A model generated the notes under the pieces. That model saw only the letters and a program-made list of their open reading frames with translations, made no database searches and was not told the origin of the DNA. A stretch of 64,000 nucleotides of DNA from Hysterangium stoloniferum (taxonomy: Eukaryota > Basidiomycota > Agaricomycetes > Hysterangiales > Hysterangiaceae), in assembly GCA_015178975.1 (NCBI GenBank), contig WHVD01000066.1, positions 372,001-436,000 on the forward strand, given 5' to 3'. Below, in pieces: positions 42,146 to 54,996 of this stretch. A program made the position numbers and the translations under genes. Position 1 is the first letter of the stretch, and the number at the start of each line of letters is the position of its first letter.

Positions 42146-42530
42146 GCGGAGTCCAAAATGTGACAGGTCATTTGACCATAATGGGAATGGGGCTTGGTTA
42201 GAGAGCTGACAGGTTTTCTGGGGAGTGTCTGGTGACTGATTTGTGGGACACAGGGATGACATGTGTGGGTCCTGGGTGGGGTATTCCAGTGACTGGTACA
42301 TGAGACAACAAAGGTCAGACATGGACAGGTTTGACATCTGGGTCCTGGCAGGTATTCCAGTTAATTGATAACTGGTGTGTAAAGGGTGCAGGTGCATATA
42401 GGGTAGTGCCCAGATTCTGGTGGGTTTTCTGGTCGTAACATCTGGAGTCTGGTGGCTAGTTCATGCAATATAGAAAGTCAGATATCTATAGGATGGGTTC
42501 TGGGACCTGGCAGGTTTCCTGGTCCTAACA
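42146..42530 (-). repeat. Relic chromovirus LTR ends
   Basis: 42,146-42,440 completes the LTR interrupted by copy 3 and ends GGTCGTAACA. A second LTR end (GGTCCTAACA) follows at 42,521-42,530, resembling the one at 29,468-29,477. Both are CpG-depleted. Confidence 0.6.
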
Positions 42531-45500
42531 AAATGTGTATTGACTATCTAATGCAATACTAGTTTCTAGGGAGAAGAGTAATTGGACTACTGTTGGTAAT
42601 ATAACTGTAGTGTAAATGGAAAATAGCTAAGAGAGACTCAAACCTTAATTCTTTTATTCCACAATAGATCAAGTTACAAGTGTTCAGGTAAGAATTACTT
42701 AAATGTTGTAAGTAGTGGAATGAGATGTGGACAGAGTTCACATCAATTGAGAGGTTTGAGTTCAGGGGTAAAGGTCTCTGTCATTCTAGTGTTAGTGCAC
42801 CCACAAGTATAGATGATGCCTTGAGCTAATGGTAAGTTAAGGAATATCTTAATGGAAAAACAAAAGAAAAATAAAGGAAGAAATAAGGGAAAAAATAGAA
42901 GATAGACTATATCAGGTTACTAGAGTAAAAATTATAATAGAAATGATTATATCATCCCTCTTACAGAGTATGATATTACAGTTCTATGTGTTCAGTTATG
43001 TTCTATAATGTTCCCTGGGTTTTTCTAATATTTTTGGTATTTTCCTAGCACTGTAGGTGCAGTAGTTAGTTAAATAGCTGGATAATTAGCTAGCCTTATT
43101 TGCATGTATTTGGGCTGGTAAACAAGTGCCCATGGTACAACTTGTTAGAATTTTATGATTTACTTGGCTTGAGTTGGGTACATGGGAACTTGTTGCAAAT
43201 GTATATTGAGTGTAGTACAAGTAAGCTAAATTATATACCTACCAGTAATACCATAGCTGGTTACCCCTCAATCACATGCAACATTGTTCACAAATCCAAA
43301 GATCTAATACAACTATGCCTGTGAATGTGTGAGAAAGTAACCTAGAGCTGACTTTCATGTCACTCTCCACAGTCTATCTGAACCTTGTGGGTGGTATTCC
43401 AGCTAGATATTTAATTGGTTTATCAACATGAGGGAGCATACAGTAGGTAGAAAGAAGCATTTGCAAGCAACAACACAATAATAATGTGACAATGATGCCA
43501 TATAGTGTGTGTTGGGTTGGAAAGAGTATCTGTAAGGCTGCAAATAAAAGGGAGGGAAGCTGCATAAAGATGCATGGTAATGTCCAATAGGAAAGAAGAG
43601 AATAAATACGTGATTTGAATGAAGGAATTTCAACAAGGAAGTATGAGAAATATTGGATGAATGGTGAAGGAATGGGATCAGATCATATTGGAGAACAGTA
43701 ACCATGGGAACAAAGATAGGGAGTGAAAGCATCACATCACAAAGGTGGGTAATAGAGTGGCAGGGGTAGTGAGTTAGGAATCACATATTAGGCCTGCTAC
43801 TTCACAGGACTGAGACTTGATGTGCTTCATTCTTGTGCAATGAGAGGGAAGTGGAACAGTAGGAAACCTAGGTAACAACCCAATCATACCCCCATCTTCA
43901 AAGGATGTAGTATGAGTATGTAAAGAAGCCAACAACAGGGGATGAACATGCTCCTGAGCCATACAAGGAACCTGGGAGGCTTGTGGAGCCTGTATAATAG
44001 AATTCCCAGACCAGGTGACCCACTAGACATGTGAACTGCACTGGGTGATGATCCAGTTCACATTTCTTCAGTGATAGATGATAATGGGTGACTAGCTGAT
44101 CAAACTGATATGGGGAGATGTGGACACTCTGTAATGTATTCAGGGGTTTCTCTTAGATAGCTCAATATATGCTATAGTGCCACAGAGCTTCAACAATAAA
44201 ACAAGCAAAGGTCCAGTAATTTAAATACTGATAGATTAATGAGCTGTGCTATTAAGCTTAAACAACTCAAATCAATGTTTATTTTGATTATCGAAAGGTT
44301 CAATAGACAATATATGACTCTTTTAGCAAATAAAAGAACTATTCCTTGAGAATAGGGGCTAAAAGCTGAGTATATGCGCAGTACCTTAGCAGAGACTTGA
44401 TATAAAGCTTCGGATTCTTGTATCCTTATTTTTAGCTATTAATAGATATTTAACAAGGTGTTAAATAATTTATTAATAGAGAAAATAATTTGTGTTGGAT
44501 TATTTGAGTGCTTGTACTTGATTAATTCAATAAACTTAGGGCTGGGCCTTGAATAATCTAGTATTGGCAGGGATTTCAGTAAGGATACTTATTTTAGGTT
44601 TACTATGTATTTAGTAAGCCTAAGGGTAGCTGTGAGGCTGGGGGAAACTTAGATGATTAGCTAAGTTCAAAAGTGCTGACAAAGATTCAAGATTCTGCAA
44701 GTGTAGGTGCTTGCAGTTAGTGTATCAGACTAAGGCTATTATTGTCCTTAGGATGATTAGATAAGCTTCTGAGCTGTGCAGTAAAATATGTGAGATATAT
44801 GATGATTTTATTGGAAACTTGGCCCTCCTTATATACATTTTGATAACTAAATATTTAACTAAATATTTATTTTATGAGGTGATAGTTAGGTCATAATGAC
44901 CTCATATTCTACTTATTTTTTACCCTTTATTTATCATATGATTCCCCTCTCTGAGACAAGGTTCCAACCTTTGGCTTGAACACAAAGGTTCAAGGCCGCA
45001 GTCCCAGGACAGAAGCAAATGCTGAGTCAGTGGAATCAAATAATGACTTGAGTAAGTCATTACAGTCACATTTGTGACTGAATGATATCCCGAGGTTGGA
45101 GGCTTATCTAATAGGTCACATGACTCCAAATTTTTATTTATTTATTTATTTTGATATATTTGTATCCTGCTTCAAGCAACAATGGCTAACTGCGGCTAGG
45201 GGGGTGAAAAGGGCCCCAGAGAAACTATGCTACAGTGGTACAAAGTCCTGAGTGAGCTATGTGTGTGGAAGGGATTTTAGTAAGCAAAGGGGGGCATGTA
45301 GATATATACATGGTATAGAGCTGAGGCCTTGAGGCCTTGGGCTGAAGCCCCAAGAAAAGCCCGAGATCCTGCTAGCAGGCATTGACAAGGGCTGCAGGCA
45401 CACTGAAGTCTTGCATTGCTAGTGCATAGGTAAATGCTGGAGTCAGGGGTGGGTAGGAAGGGTAGACTACTGCCAGGCAGCAGTCATGGTTGGTAGGTGC

Positions 45501-46315
45501 CAGTGACGTTCCGCAGATGACACTGGTGCACGGCTGAAGGCTGCCGACTTTGACAGAGCAGTGAATTCAGAGGCCCCCAAACCTGTTCACTGTCATCCAT
45601 CTCTCTGCCCCTCACCATGAGCACTGGGGGCCCCAACCCCAGAGGCAGGTGGTGGTCACGGAACAAGAGAGCCTTGTCACATGACTCCAAAAATGTGCAC
45701 TGGAGCAAGCAATGTGCTGAAAAGCAATAACTAAGTAAATAAGATATAAATAATTAGTTAAAAATTATAATAAATTAACTAAGATATAATAGCATTATAT
45801 GAGTTCATATATGCTATTATTATGCAAAGTTAAAAGGAACCAGGCCTTATATTTCACAATAGAATATAATAAAAATACAATAAATTCGAGAAAATATTAA
45901 ATAATTCAAAGAAAATTAAGAGAACCTTATGAGATAATGCTGATACCTCCCATGCACTGGGATGTAGATGATAATGCCATGAGAATATTTAATTCTAATT
46001 TGACAGAGGCTGTGAATATACATCTCCTCATATTTTGATAAGTTTTTTCTTGGGAACAAGTATTGCTGGTGATGAGGAAGGGGATTGGAATGCCATGGGC
46101 CTGAGGTTGCAAGGGAGATGTTGATAAGGGGAGGGAACTGAATGGGATTTGACTGACAGTGATTTGGATGATGAGGCAATCCCAGACATGCCATAGATGT
46201 TAGACAAATGATTAATGAAATTGAATAGGTTGCATGATTAATGAGTCTGTCATCAGTGCCAAAGTACATATGCTGTATGTAAGATAGTGGGGACATGACC
46301 ACAATTGTGACTTGG
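42531..46315. other. AT-rich relic region without intact genes
   Basis: Old repeat DNA. The piece at 42,780-42,830 (GTGCACCCACAAGTATA) is related to 57,280-57,300, and TGTAATGTATT at 44,129 matches the start of the solo LTR at 56,555, so diverged members of that family are likely here. 44,150-44,900 and 45,720-45,930 are very A/T-rich. A non-LTR insertion lies at 45,131-45,675. No protein domain was recognised. Confidence 0.45.
45131..45675 (-). mobile_element. Truncated non-LTR retrotransposon or SINE (545 bp)
   Basis: Flanked by a 16-bp direct repeat gtcacatgactccaaa (45,115-45,130 and 45,676-45,691). The left edge is TTTTTATTTATTTATTTATT, i.e. an (AAAT)n tail on the minus strand. A long variable target duplication plus an A-rich tail is the hallmark of target-primed reverse transcription. 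No RT frame remains; no clear pol III boxes were found. Confidence 0.75.
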
Positions 46316-47215
46316 TGTTACGACTGGACAATCCTGCCAGACTCCGGACAATCCCGCCAGACTCCAGACAATCCCGCCAGACTCCGGACAATCCCGCCAG
46401 ACTCCGGGCACTAACCCGTACACCCCCATGCACTACAAGCACCAATTGTCTGTTTATAGGATTTCCTGCCCGGACTCTGTTACATCAAGACTTGTTACAT
46501 TTGACCTCATTACGACACATATCAGTCACTGGACTTCCCCTGGACTCCGTCTCTGTCTATGTCCATCTTCGTCCCACGCATCAGTCACTGGACCCCACTC
46601 AGAATCCCGTCACCACTCTAATCGAGCCCCATTCCTGTTTTAGTCAAATGACCTGTCACGATTTAGGACTCTGCTCCCACTCCATTTCCCATTATGGGTT
46701 ATGCTTTGTCACGATTCTGATTCCGCTCTGTTCTGTCCCGTTCCTAACACCAATTTGGTGTTTACTATTCCCGTTTTATGTTTTGTTAGTTTCATTTCGT
46801 CATTACTGGATTTGGTATGTCATTCACTCCATGGTCTATATAAACTGGCAGATGTTGTACATACAATCCAGTCAGAAAATTAGCTTAGATTCCCCCCAGT
46901 AATCTAATAACATTTTCTGCTCTAAAACCTTACTTGATTCACATCACTTTCACTAGTCGGAGCCCACAGGCTCTGGCGCATCTATCTCCCTCAACTATCT
47001 CGACTCATGACCCACGACCTCCAACTTACAACCCACAACCCCCAACTTACAACCTATGACCCACGAACCCCACCCAGACTCCCTGGGATCCCCATCCGCC
47101 TGTTTGAAATTGGACAACACAATCTAGCAAGGGCGCAGCCTATAAGCTGAAGCCAAGTCCTACCGGATATCCTGCGGGTTTCTCCAGAAACCCGCCCTGT
47201 GTGTGTATCCTAACA
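46316..47215 (+). repeat. 5' LTR of copy 2 (900 bp) with a 4x tandem repeat
   Basis: Starts TGTTACGACTGG and ends TATCCTAACA. Bases 46,325-46,406 hold four copies of a unit of about 20 bp (GACAATCCCGCCAGACTCCG) that is single in copy 1 and in the 3' LTR of copy 2. TATATAA at 46,837 and AGTCAGAAAAT at 46,870-46,880 keep the 33-nt spacing. Confidence 0.93.
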
Positions 47216-47217
47216 GT

Positions 47218-47228
47218 ATTTTCTGACT
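47218..47228 (+). other. Primer-binding site for self-priming, copy 2
   Basis: ATTTTCTGACT, 2 nt after the 5' LTR, is the complement of AGTCAGAAAAT at 46,870-46,880. Confidence 0.8.
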
Positions 47229-47251
47229 AACACTCGCAGATTGTTTTCATT

Positions 47252-48532
47252 ATGCCACCAAGAAGAAGTACACGCGCACAGTCATCATTACCTGGACCGT
47301 CGACTCTTCATTCCCCGTTAGCTCTGTATACCAGTCAGACGCTTGTGAACCAGTCGTAAACCATGGAAGAAGCCCGTATCGAAGAAGTCCCAGAAAACCA
47401 GGACGAATCCGAGCACGAGGATGAGTCTGTGGCCCCCAACAAGGGCAAAGGTGTCGAAAATCCTCTGTCTGTTCAACGACCACACTTGGGGGATCCTACT
47501 TCTGAGTTTTTAGCAGGCACTATAGATAAATTCATGATGCACCTGCTTGAAGAACGAAAGAAAAAGGAACAAGAACCTCCACGGTCAAAAGTCAATCCTC
47601 CAGAACCCTTCACGGGTTCCAACCCAAACAAACTCTCTACTTTCCTCATGCAATGTCACTTCAATTTCCATGATCATGCCACTGCATTCTCCACAGACTC
47701 CTGAAAAGTCAACTACACACTTTCATATTTGTCGGGATCCACGTTGAAATGGTTCGAACCGGCTTTTAGTGGGATTTCCGAGGAAGAGCCGCTCTGGCTT
47801 GACAATTGGGAGGCTTTTGTTGAGGAGCTTGAAACCAACTTCGGCCCGTATGACCTGACAGGAGAAGCCGAGAATAGTCTCACAAATCTTCATATGAAGG
47901 ACACGCAGCACATCACGGACTACATCATCCAATTCAATAATCTTGCAGCTCGCTGTCAGTGGGGCGATCCCGCTCTCTGCCATCAATTCTATGCCAGTCT
48001 GCCGTCCTGCCTTAAAGATGAAGTCTCGAAAGGAGAAGATGGCAAGCCAAAAACATTGTCCCGTATGCGCCTCAAAGCTCAAAATGCGGACGCACGTTAT
48101 TGGGAACGTTGTGCGGAAGTTGCCCGCGAGACCTCCACGGACAAAGTGAACAAGTCCACGGCCAATAAAAACAACAACAATAATTCATCAACCAGCAACC
48201 AGAACTCCACGCAATCCAACAAGAAGAACGACTAAAAGTCTTCAAACAACAACAACAACAAGGACAATAAGGACAATAACAAGGGTCAACAGTCTGGCAA
48301 GCAAGCCGGAAAACCTGACCTCTCAGGCAAACTCGGACCCGATGGCAAATTGACCCCACATGAAAGACAATGTCGTATGGACAACAACCTCTGTCTCTTG
48401 TGTGGGAAACCTGGTCATCAAGTCCCGGAATGTCCGCTGGCAAAAGCAAACTCTTCGAAGGGTCGAACAGCCAAGGCCTCCACGGAAATCCCATCGAAGG
48501 ACAAACCGGCTTCCAACTCAAAAAAAGAGTAA
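47252..48532 (+). pseudogene. gag: Gag of copy 2 with three nonsense codons
   Basis: ATG 47,252 (MPPRRSTRAQSSLPGPST). In-frame stops: TAA 47,357, TGA 47,702 (CGA in copy 1) and TAA 48,233; otherwise collinear with copy 1 Gag. CCHC knuckle CLLCGKPGHQVPEC kept. It ends at a run of seven A before GAGTAAGC. Confidence 0.9.
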
Positions 48533-51500
48533 GCAACCCCGCGGACTCTGTGCGGGTTAGGGGTTGCGTTGCCTCTCCGTGCATTCAAGAGTTTACTTGT
48601 CTCAACGCATCCGCTCTTTCACATTCTGATTCATTTTTCATTAAACTTATGTCTAATATGATTCCGAAATTCGTTTTTTCAGCTCTCATAGATTCCGGCT
48701 CGACTCATTGTTTTTTAGATACAAAATTCACGCAAAAAAATTCTTTGTCAACTTATTCGATAAATCCCATCAGTCTCCGCCTCTTTGATGGCACAAGTAA
48801 TTCGGTTGTTACCCAAGCTTGTGATTTACCCATCAGTTTCCCTTGTGGAACATCTCAATTGGTCACTTTCTATGTGACCCAGTTAGACTCAAGTTGCTCG
48901 GTGGTCCTAGGACATAACTGGCTTACCCGCTACAATCCGTTGATTTATTGGATAGCTAACAGTATAACATTCCGGACTCCCACAGCAGCCGAGGAAACTG
49001 CACCTGTCTCGGCCTCCACGGCACCCATGACCTTCCTGGCACCTGCAGTCTCGAGGACTCCTGTGATTCCTACGGCACTAATAGCTTCCCCGGAACCCAT
49101 GGCACCTCCGTCCATTTCTCTGATTAATGCTGCAGCTTTTATTAGGGCTTCAAAAATGGATGGGTCCCAGGCGTTCACTATCAGCTTGAAAATTGATGAA
49201 GCAACTGGACGTTTTTCAACCCCCCGGTATCTGAATCTGAGCAAGCCGCTGACCTAGAAGGTGTCCCGGAGAAATATCATGACTTTGCAGATGTTTTTAG
49301 CAAGCGAAAAGCTGACTGGCTTCCACCTCACAGAGAATACAACTTAAAAATCGATCTTGAAGATGGCGCCCAGCCACCCCTAGGACATATTTACCCGCTC
49401 TCGTCCACGGAACTTTCTGCAATCCGTGATTTCCTGGATGAACATTTGTCCATAGGTTTTATCTGACCCTCAAAGTCTCCTTTTGGAGCACCTGTTCTGT
49501 TTGTCAGAAAAAAGGATGGATCCCTTTGACTATGTGTTGATTTTAGAGGACTCAATGCTGTCACCAAGAAGGATAAATATCCACTCCCACTTATATCTGA
49601 CCTGCTTGATGCTCCGTGGAATGCCCGGATTTACACCAAAATAGATCTCAAACATGCCTATCATTTGGTCCATATTGCCACGGGCAACGAATGGAAAACC
49701 ACTTTAGAACCCGCTATGGGGCCTTTGAGTGGTTGGTGATGCCCTTTGGACTCACCAATGCTCTGTCTGTTTTTCAGCATTTTATCAATGACATTTTCTC
49801 CAACATGCTCGATGTATGCGTCATTGTTTACTTGGATGACATTCTTATCTACTCCGAGAATCCCATGGAACACGACAAACAAGTCCGTGAAGTTCTCCGG
49901 AGACTCAGACAATATGGTGTATTCATGAATGGTAAAAAATGTACTTTTGACACGGACTCCGTGGAATACCGGGTTTCATGATGGGACCCGATGGACTCCG
50001 CATGGACGAAACTAAAGTGCAAGTCATCAAAGATTGGCCTGAACCCCGAAAAGTTAAAGATGTACAATCCTTCCTCGGCTTTGTTAATTTTTACAGATGG
50101 TTTATCTGTGGATATTCCAACATCACGGTACCCCTTACCCATCTTACATGTAAGGATACTCCATGGAATTTTAACGATAAGTGTCAAAAAGCTTTCAATC
50201 TTTTAAAAAATTCTTTTTCTTCAGCTCCTATTCTGTCACATTGGAAACCGGACTTCCCACTCATCGTTGAAACGGATGCCTCGGACTATGCACTTGGAGC
50301 CATTCTGTCTATCCAGGACTCCGACGGAGAAGTCCACCCCATGACTTTTCTGTCCCGGACTTTCACCAGAGCAGACCTCAACTATGATGTTCATGATAAG
50401 GAACTCCTGGCAATCTTTTCAGCTTTCAAAGTGTGGCGACACTATTTGGAAGGCTCAGAAACTCTTATTGACATTGTAACAGATCACAAAAACCTGGAAT
50501 ACTTTTCTACCACAAAACTTTTGACCCATTGGCAGGCCCGCTGGTCTGAATATCTATCTGCCTTCAACATGATTATCCGTTTTCGACCCGGCCGTCTCGG
50601 CGGCAAGTCCGACGCTTTAACTAGACGATGGGACGTCTATCCCAAAGAGGGGAGCAATGACTATGCAATGGTAAATCCGCACAACCTGAAACCTATTTTC
50701 ACGAATCAACAACTTACCACATCGGTCCGCACAACCTTCCTCGTCAATCCCATTGTCCGTGGAATTATCATTATGGATATTGAGAAGTTACATCAAGATA
50801 TTCTATCAGCAATTCCGCTAGATCCAATTACTAAATCTCACCTTGACAATCCCGTGGACCCCGGTCAACCCCGGTGGTCTCTTGATCAACATGGTTTCAT
50901 TAGACTTGACGATCGCATCTATGTACCAGACTCCGACGGCCTCCACCTTAGGATCCTTCAATACAAACATGATCATCCACTCTCAGGGCATTTCAGGTAC
51001 AACAAAACTCTATCATTAATAAGAAGAGAATACACTTGGCCCGGACTCTGTGGATTCATTAAGCACTATTGTAAATCTTACACTACTTGTCCCCACTCGA
51101 AATCTCAGCGACACAAGCCATACGGCCTTTTGAAACAACTCCCGGTACCGGAACACCCGTGGAATTCTATCTCTATGGATTTCATTGAACACCTACCGGA
51201 TTCCAAAGGCTTTTCTGCTATTCTAGTCGTTGTTGACAGATTCTCAAAACAAGGTATATTCATCCCTACATATGACACAATTACGTCCGTGCAGTTAGCG
51301 GAACTTTTCATTATCCACGTATTTTCTAAGCACGGAGTTCCATCCCACGTGACTTCCAATCGAGGATCAGAGTTCGTGTCTCACTTCTTTAGATCCCTCA
51401 GAAAATCCTTGGACATGACATTACATTTCACGTCCGGACATCACCCGGAAGGTGACAGACAAACTGAATACGTCAACCAGACATTGGAACAATACCTCCA

Positions 51501-52257
51501 CGTATATTGCAACTATCAACAGGACAATTGGAAATCCTTGTTACCACTTGCAGAGTTTGCTTACAACAATGCACCCTTGGCCACTACTGGTGTTTTCCCA
51601 TTCTTTGCAAATAAAGGATATAATCCAAATATTACAGTACATCCAGAACAAAATCTCGCCTCTGTTCATGCTCAAGAGTTCACCACAGACCTCCACAAGC
51701 TCCATGAGGAACTCCGGACTGCAATATTGTCCACCCAAGAGCAATACCAACATTCAGTGGACAAACACCGGATCCCGCCACCAAACTTCAAGATTGGCGA
51801 CCATGTTTGTGTCAAAGCTCAATTCTTCTGGACTACCAGTCCATCAAAGAAGCTTGCTGAAAAATATTTAGGTCCATTTGAAATTATCGCACAAGTAGGT
51901 TCAGTCTCTTGGACTCTACGGCTTCCGGATAGCATGTGCGCGGTACACCCGGTATTTCATGTTTCTATGCTAGAACCTTGTACTGCTAACACTATCCCAG
52001 ATCGCGTGCAATCTCCGCCTCCTCCTGTCATTATTGATGGAGAACCTGAGTTTGAAATCTCACAGATTTTAGATTCAAAAATTGACAAGCGTCGACACAC
52101 TTGTAAACTGCTTTACTTGGTCAAGTGGGTGGGTTACGAGGGCACCAATGAAGAAACCTCATGGATTTTGGCCACGGAACTCAGTAATGCCACGTAAATT
52201 GTTACTGACTTTCATACAGCTTACCCGCTCAAACCTGGACCATTATCTTCTCTATGA
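48500..52257 (+). pseudogene. pol: Pol of copy 2 (frameshifts and stops)
   Basis: Protease [13 protein letters not shown] at about 48,690. Frame break near 49,225, stops in RT near 49,465 and 49,530, frame breaks near 49,705 and 49,975, then a long open stretch of 739 codons from 49,978 covering RNase H, integrase (TSNRGSEFVS: catalytic D now N; EGDRQTEYVN) and chromodomain (LLYLVKWVGYEGTNEETSWI). A late stop at 52,195 cuts the last residues. Confidence 0.92.
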
Positions 52258-52455
52258 CCGCACTCCGCAGACCCCGTGTTACGTTTGGACTCATTTTCAT
52301 TATTCCCTGTCGCCCTATGGTCTCTCTTTGCTTTTACAGGTTCTGACATGTCTTGTCAAGTCCTTAAGTGGACTCTCCACGGACTTTGGCTTTGACTTTT
52401 ATTCTTATGTTTTTCACGCTTTACTTTTATGTTCAAATTATTATCAATTCTATTT

Positions 52456-53530
52456 TTATTCTTCATCTACATTGATGGGGCTATCTTTTTTCCCCGCCTC
52501 TTTTTCCACCTCAGCCTTTCCCACCTCATTCATCTCCTCAGGTAGCTCCGCGACCTCCACGGGCACCTCCTCCTCATCTGAACCGGCCTCCTTGGAACTC
52601 CTGTCCTCTGGCTTGTCATATACAAAGCCGGCATACTCCATCAGGAATTTGAAGTGGTCCCCACGGATTGCATGGAGATCATTCACCATAATGACGCTGA
52701 CTTTGTTGCTCTTCTGGAGCAACTCGTTTTGGGCTTCAATGCCCTTGGTGATCTGTCCCAAGGCTTCCTCCAGACCGGAGTACTCATCCGACCCGCCATT
52801 CTCCCGTGAACCGGACCCCACGGCCTGCTCATGAACGAGTGAGCACCTCGCCTTGAGGTGCGCGCACTGGTAACACCCCGGGCCCCGGCTGGACTTCCAA
52901 TTGCACTCAGTGTTCTGGTCATTACAACCGGAACACCACAGGTCATTCCAAGCCGGTAGGCAGGCTGGTGCCGCCTTCCTTGCTTTCTGTTGATACAGTT
53001 AGCTCCACGGTATACCCATGGACCCGAGACTCACCTTGTTGGGGCTTTCTGGCTCCCCCTCGGACTCAGACTCGACTTCCGCCACCTTGCGCTGAAAATG
53101 CCAAGTCAAAAAAAAAGCGACAAGTTGATCTATGGGACTTACCTTTCCTGCAACAACCCCAGCTCTGTCCATGGCCACCCAGGCTTTCTCTGCTGCCACC
53201 CAGGCTTTCTCTGCTGCCACCCAGGCTTTCTGCTGCCACCCAGGCTTTCTCTGCTGCCACCCTGGCCTTCTCTGCAGCCACCCGTGCAGCCTCCTCCTCC
53301 TCCCTCTGCTTCTGCCTCACAGCCTCTTCCTCTGCAGCCACGGCTGCCTGGTATTCCCTATTCAGGGCCTTCTTGACCTCCCGGGCTTCTCGCTCCACCT
53401 CTTCTCACTGTCGATGTTGCTCATCCCGCTGCACCAAGATTTGGGCAGCAGACAGCGGTGCCCAGTACTGACTGCCCATCGAGGGCCTGGCGGTTGGCAT
53501 AGGCTTGCACGGCATGGGCTTTAGTCCCAT
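52456..53530 (-). pseudogene. Antisense accessory gene of copy 2 (near-complete)
   Basis: Exons 53,530-53,143, 53,091-53,035 and 52,986-52,456 match copy 1, with GTAAGT..TTTCAG and GTGAGT..CAACAG introns. Preceded by GCCTATATATAAATTTG. Exon 1 has one TGA (CGA in origin) and a 2-bp loss in the GTGGCAGCAGAGAAAGCCTG repeats that shifts frame. Exon 3 is fully open: CSGCNDQNTEC and CYQCAHLKARC preserve all six cysteines with the same spacing, followed by GLEEALGQITKGIEAQNELL and the acidic end. Confidence 0.8.
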
Positions 53531-53739
53531 GTTATCAATGATGGGGGTAATAAAGAAGAAGATATTTCTATTTTTTCAAATTTATATATAGGCTCGTCGC
53601 ATTTGAACCTTACCTTCCAGATCACATGACTCTTTGACACATACGTGTAACCGACATGACTTTGACACATGCGCGTAGCCGACAAGAACCTTATCTAGGT
53701 CTAGAGCCTCTTTGGGACTTCGGTATAAAGGGAGGGTAC

Positions 53740-54828
53740 TGTTATGACTGGACAATCCTGCTGGACTCTGGGCACTAACCCGTACGCCCCCACACACTAC
53801 AAGCACCAATTGTCTGTTTATAGGATTTCCCGCCCAGACTCCGTTATGTCAAGACTTGTTACATTCAACCTCATTATGACACATATCAGTCACCAGACTT
53901 CCCCTGGACTCCGTCTCTGTCCATGTCCATCTTCGTCCCATGCATCAGTCACTGGACCCCACTCTAATTGAGCCCCATTCCCATTTTAGTCAAATGACCT
54001 GTCACAATTTAGGACTCCACTCCCGCTCCATTTCCCGTTATGGGTTATGCTTTGTCACGATTCGGACTCCGCCCCATTCCTAACACCAATTTGGTGTTTA
54101 CTATTCCCGTTTTATGTTTTGTTAGTTTCGTTTCATCATTACTGGATTTGGTATGTCATTCACTCCATGGTCTATATAAACTGGCAGATGTTGTACATAC
54201 AATCCAGTCAGAAAATTAGCTTAGATTCCCCCCAGTAATCTAATAACATTTTCCGCTCTAAAACCTTACTTGATTCACATCACTTTCACTAGTCAGAGCC
54301 CACGGGCTCCGGTGCATCTATCTCTCTCAACTATCTCGACTCACGACCCACGACCTATTAAAAATAGTATGAGTTGACTCTATTGCAATACACAATATAC
54401 AAGGGTTTAATAAGCTTGTAATAAAAGTACTTTGTGTCTCAATATCTTGTGTCAGTTAGTGTAGCACCTCCTGACAATATAGGTTGGATGCTCTGGGAGG
54501 TGTATAGTGGTTCTGACACACATTAACCTCCAAATGCATGGTCCACAATTAGCATCTTCATATGAAAAGTTGCAATAATTGGTGGACTCCCCCTATAAAA
54601 AGGTGTGTTTCATCATCAAATTTAACACGACCTCCAACTTACAACCCACGACCCCCGACTTACGACCTATGACCCACGAACCCCACCCGGACTCCCCGGG
54701 ATCCCCGTCTGCCTGTTTGAAATTGGACAACACAATCTAGCAAGGGCACAGCCTATAAGCTGAAGCCAAGTCCTACCAGATATCCTGCGGGTTTCTCCGG
54801 AAACCCACCCTGTGTGTGTATCCTAACA
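53740..54828 (+). repeat. 3' LTR of copy 2 (812 bp plus insertion)
   Basis: TGTTATGACTGG to TATCCTAACA, preceded by the polypurine tract AAAGGGAGGGTAC and followed by cttgg. Contains the 269-bp insertion at 54,357-54,625. Confidence 0.92.
54357..54625. mobile_element. 269-bp insertion with 8-bp target duplication
   Basis: Inserted in the LTR and flanked by cacgacct (54,349-54,356; 54,626-54,633). Ends are TATTAAAAATAGT-like and CAAATTTAA, with at best weak terminal inverted similarity. An 8-bp duplication suggests a hAT-type MITE, but canonical hAT ends are absent. No coding capacity. Confidence 0.6.
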
Positions 54829-54833
54829 CTTGG

Positions 54834-54996
54834 AGCTTGCATCTTCTTAAGTTAGTTTTGATTGAACTCTCCACACCACTTGTCTGTACAACCTGTTCCC
54901 AGAGATTTCAATATTCCAATATAATCTTGCATTCTCAGATATTCCAATATTCCAATGTATCCTCTGTCTCTGGAAACTAACTAACCTCCAGACATA
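54834..54996. repeat. Relic LTR start of the copy-3 family
   Basis: CCTGTTCCCAGAGATTTCAA and duplicated ATATTCCAATATTCCAAT resemble the sense start of copy-3 LTRs (CCGTTCCCAGATGTTTCATA) and the relic at 26,340. Short and degraded. Confidence 0.4.

Larger units (their letters stand above)
46316..54828 (+). mobile_element. Ty3/gypsy chromovirus copy 2, decayed sister of copy 1
   Basis: Same family as copy 1 in opposite orientation: LTRs 46,316-47,215 and 53,740-54,828 (the latter with a 269-bp insertion), perfect target duplication cttgg (46,311-46,315; 54,829-54,833). gag, pol and the convergent antisense gene are all present but broken. Many CpG of copy 1 are TpG or CpA here. Confidence 0.95.

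Noticed and set aside
46325..46410. CRISPR-like array
   Set aside because: Head-to-tail tandem repeats without unique spacers, inside an LTR of a eukaryotic element.
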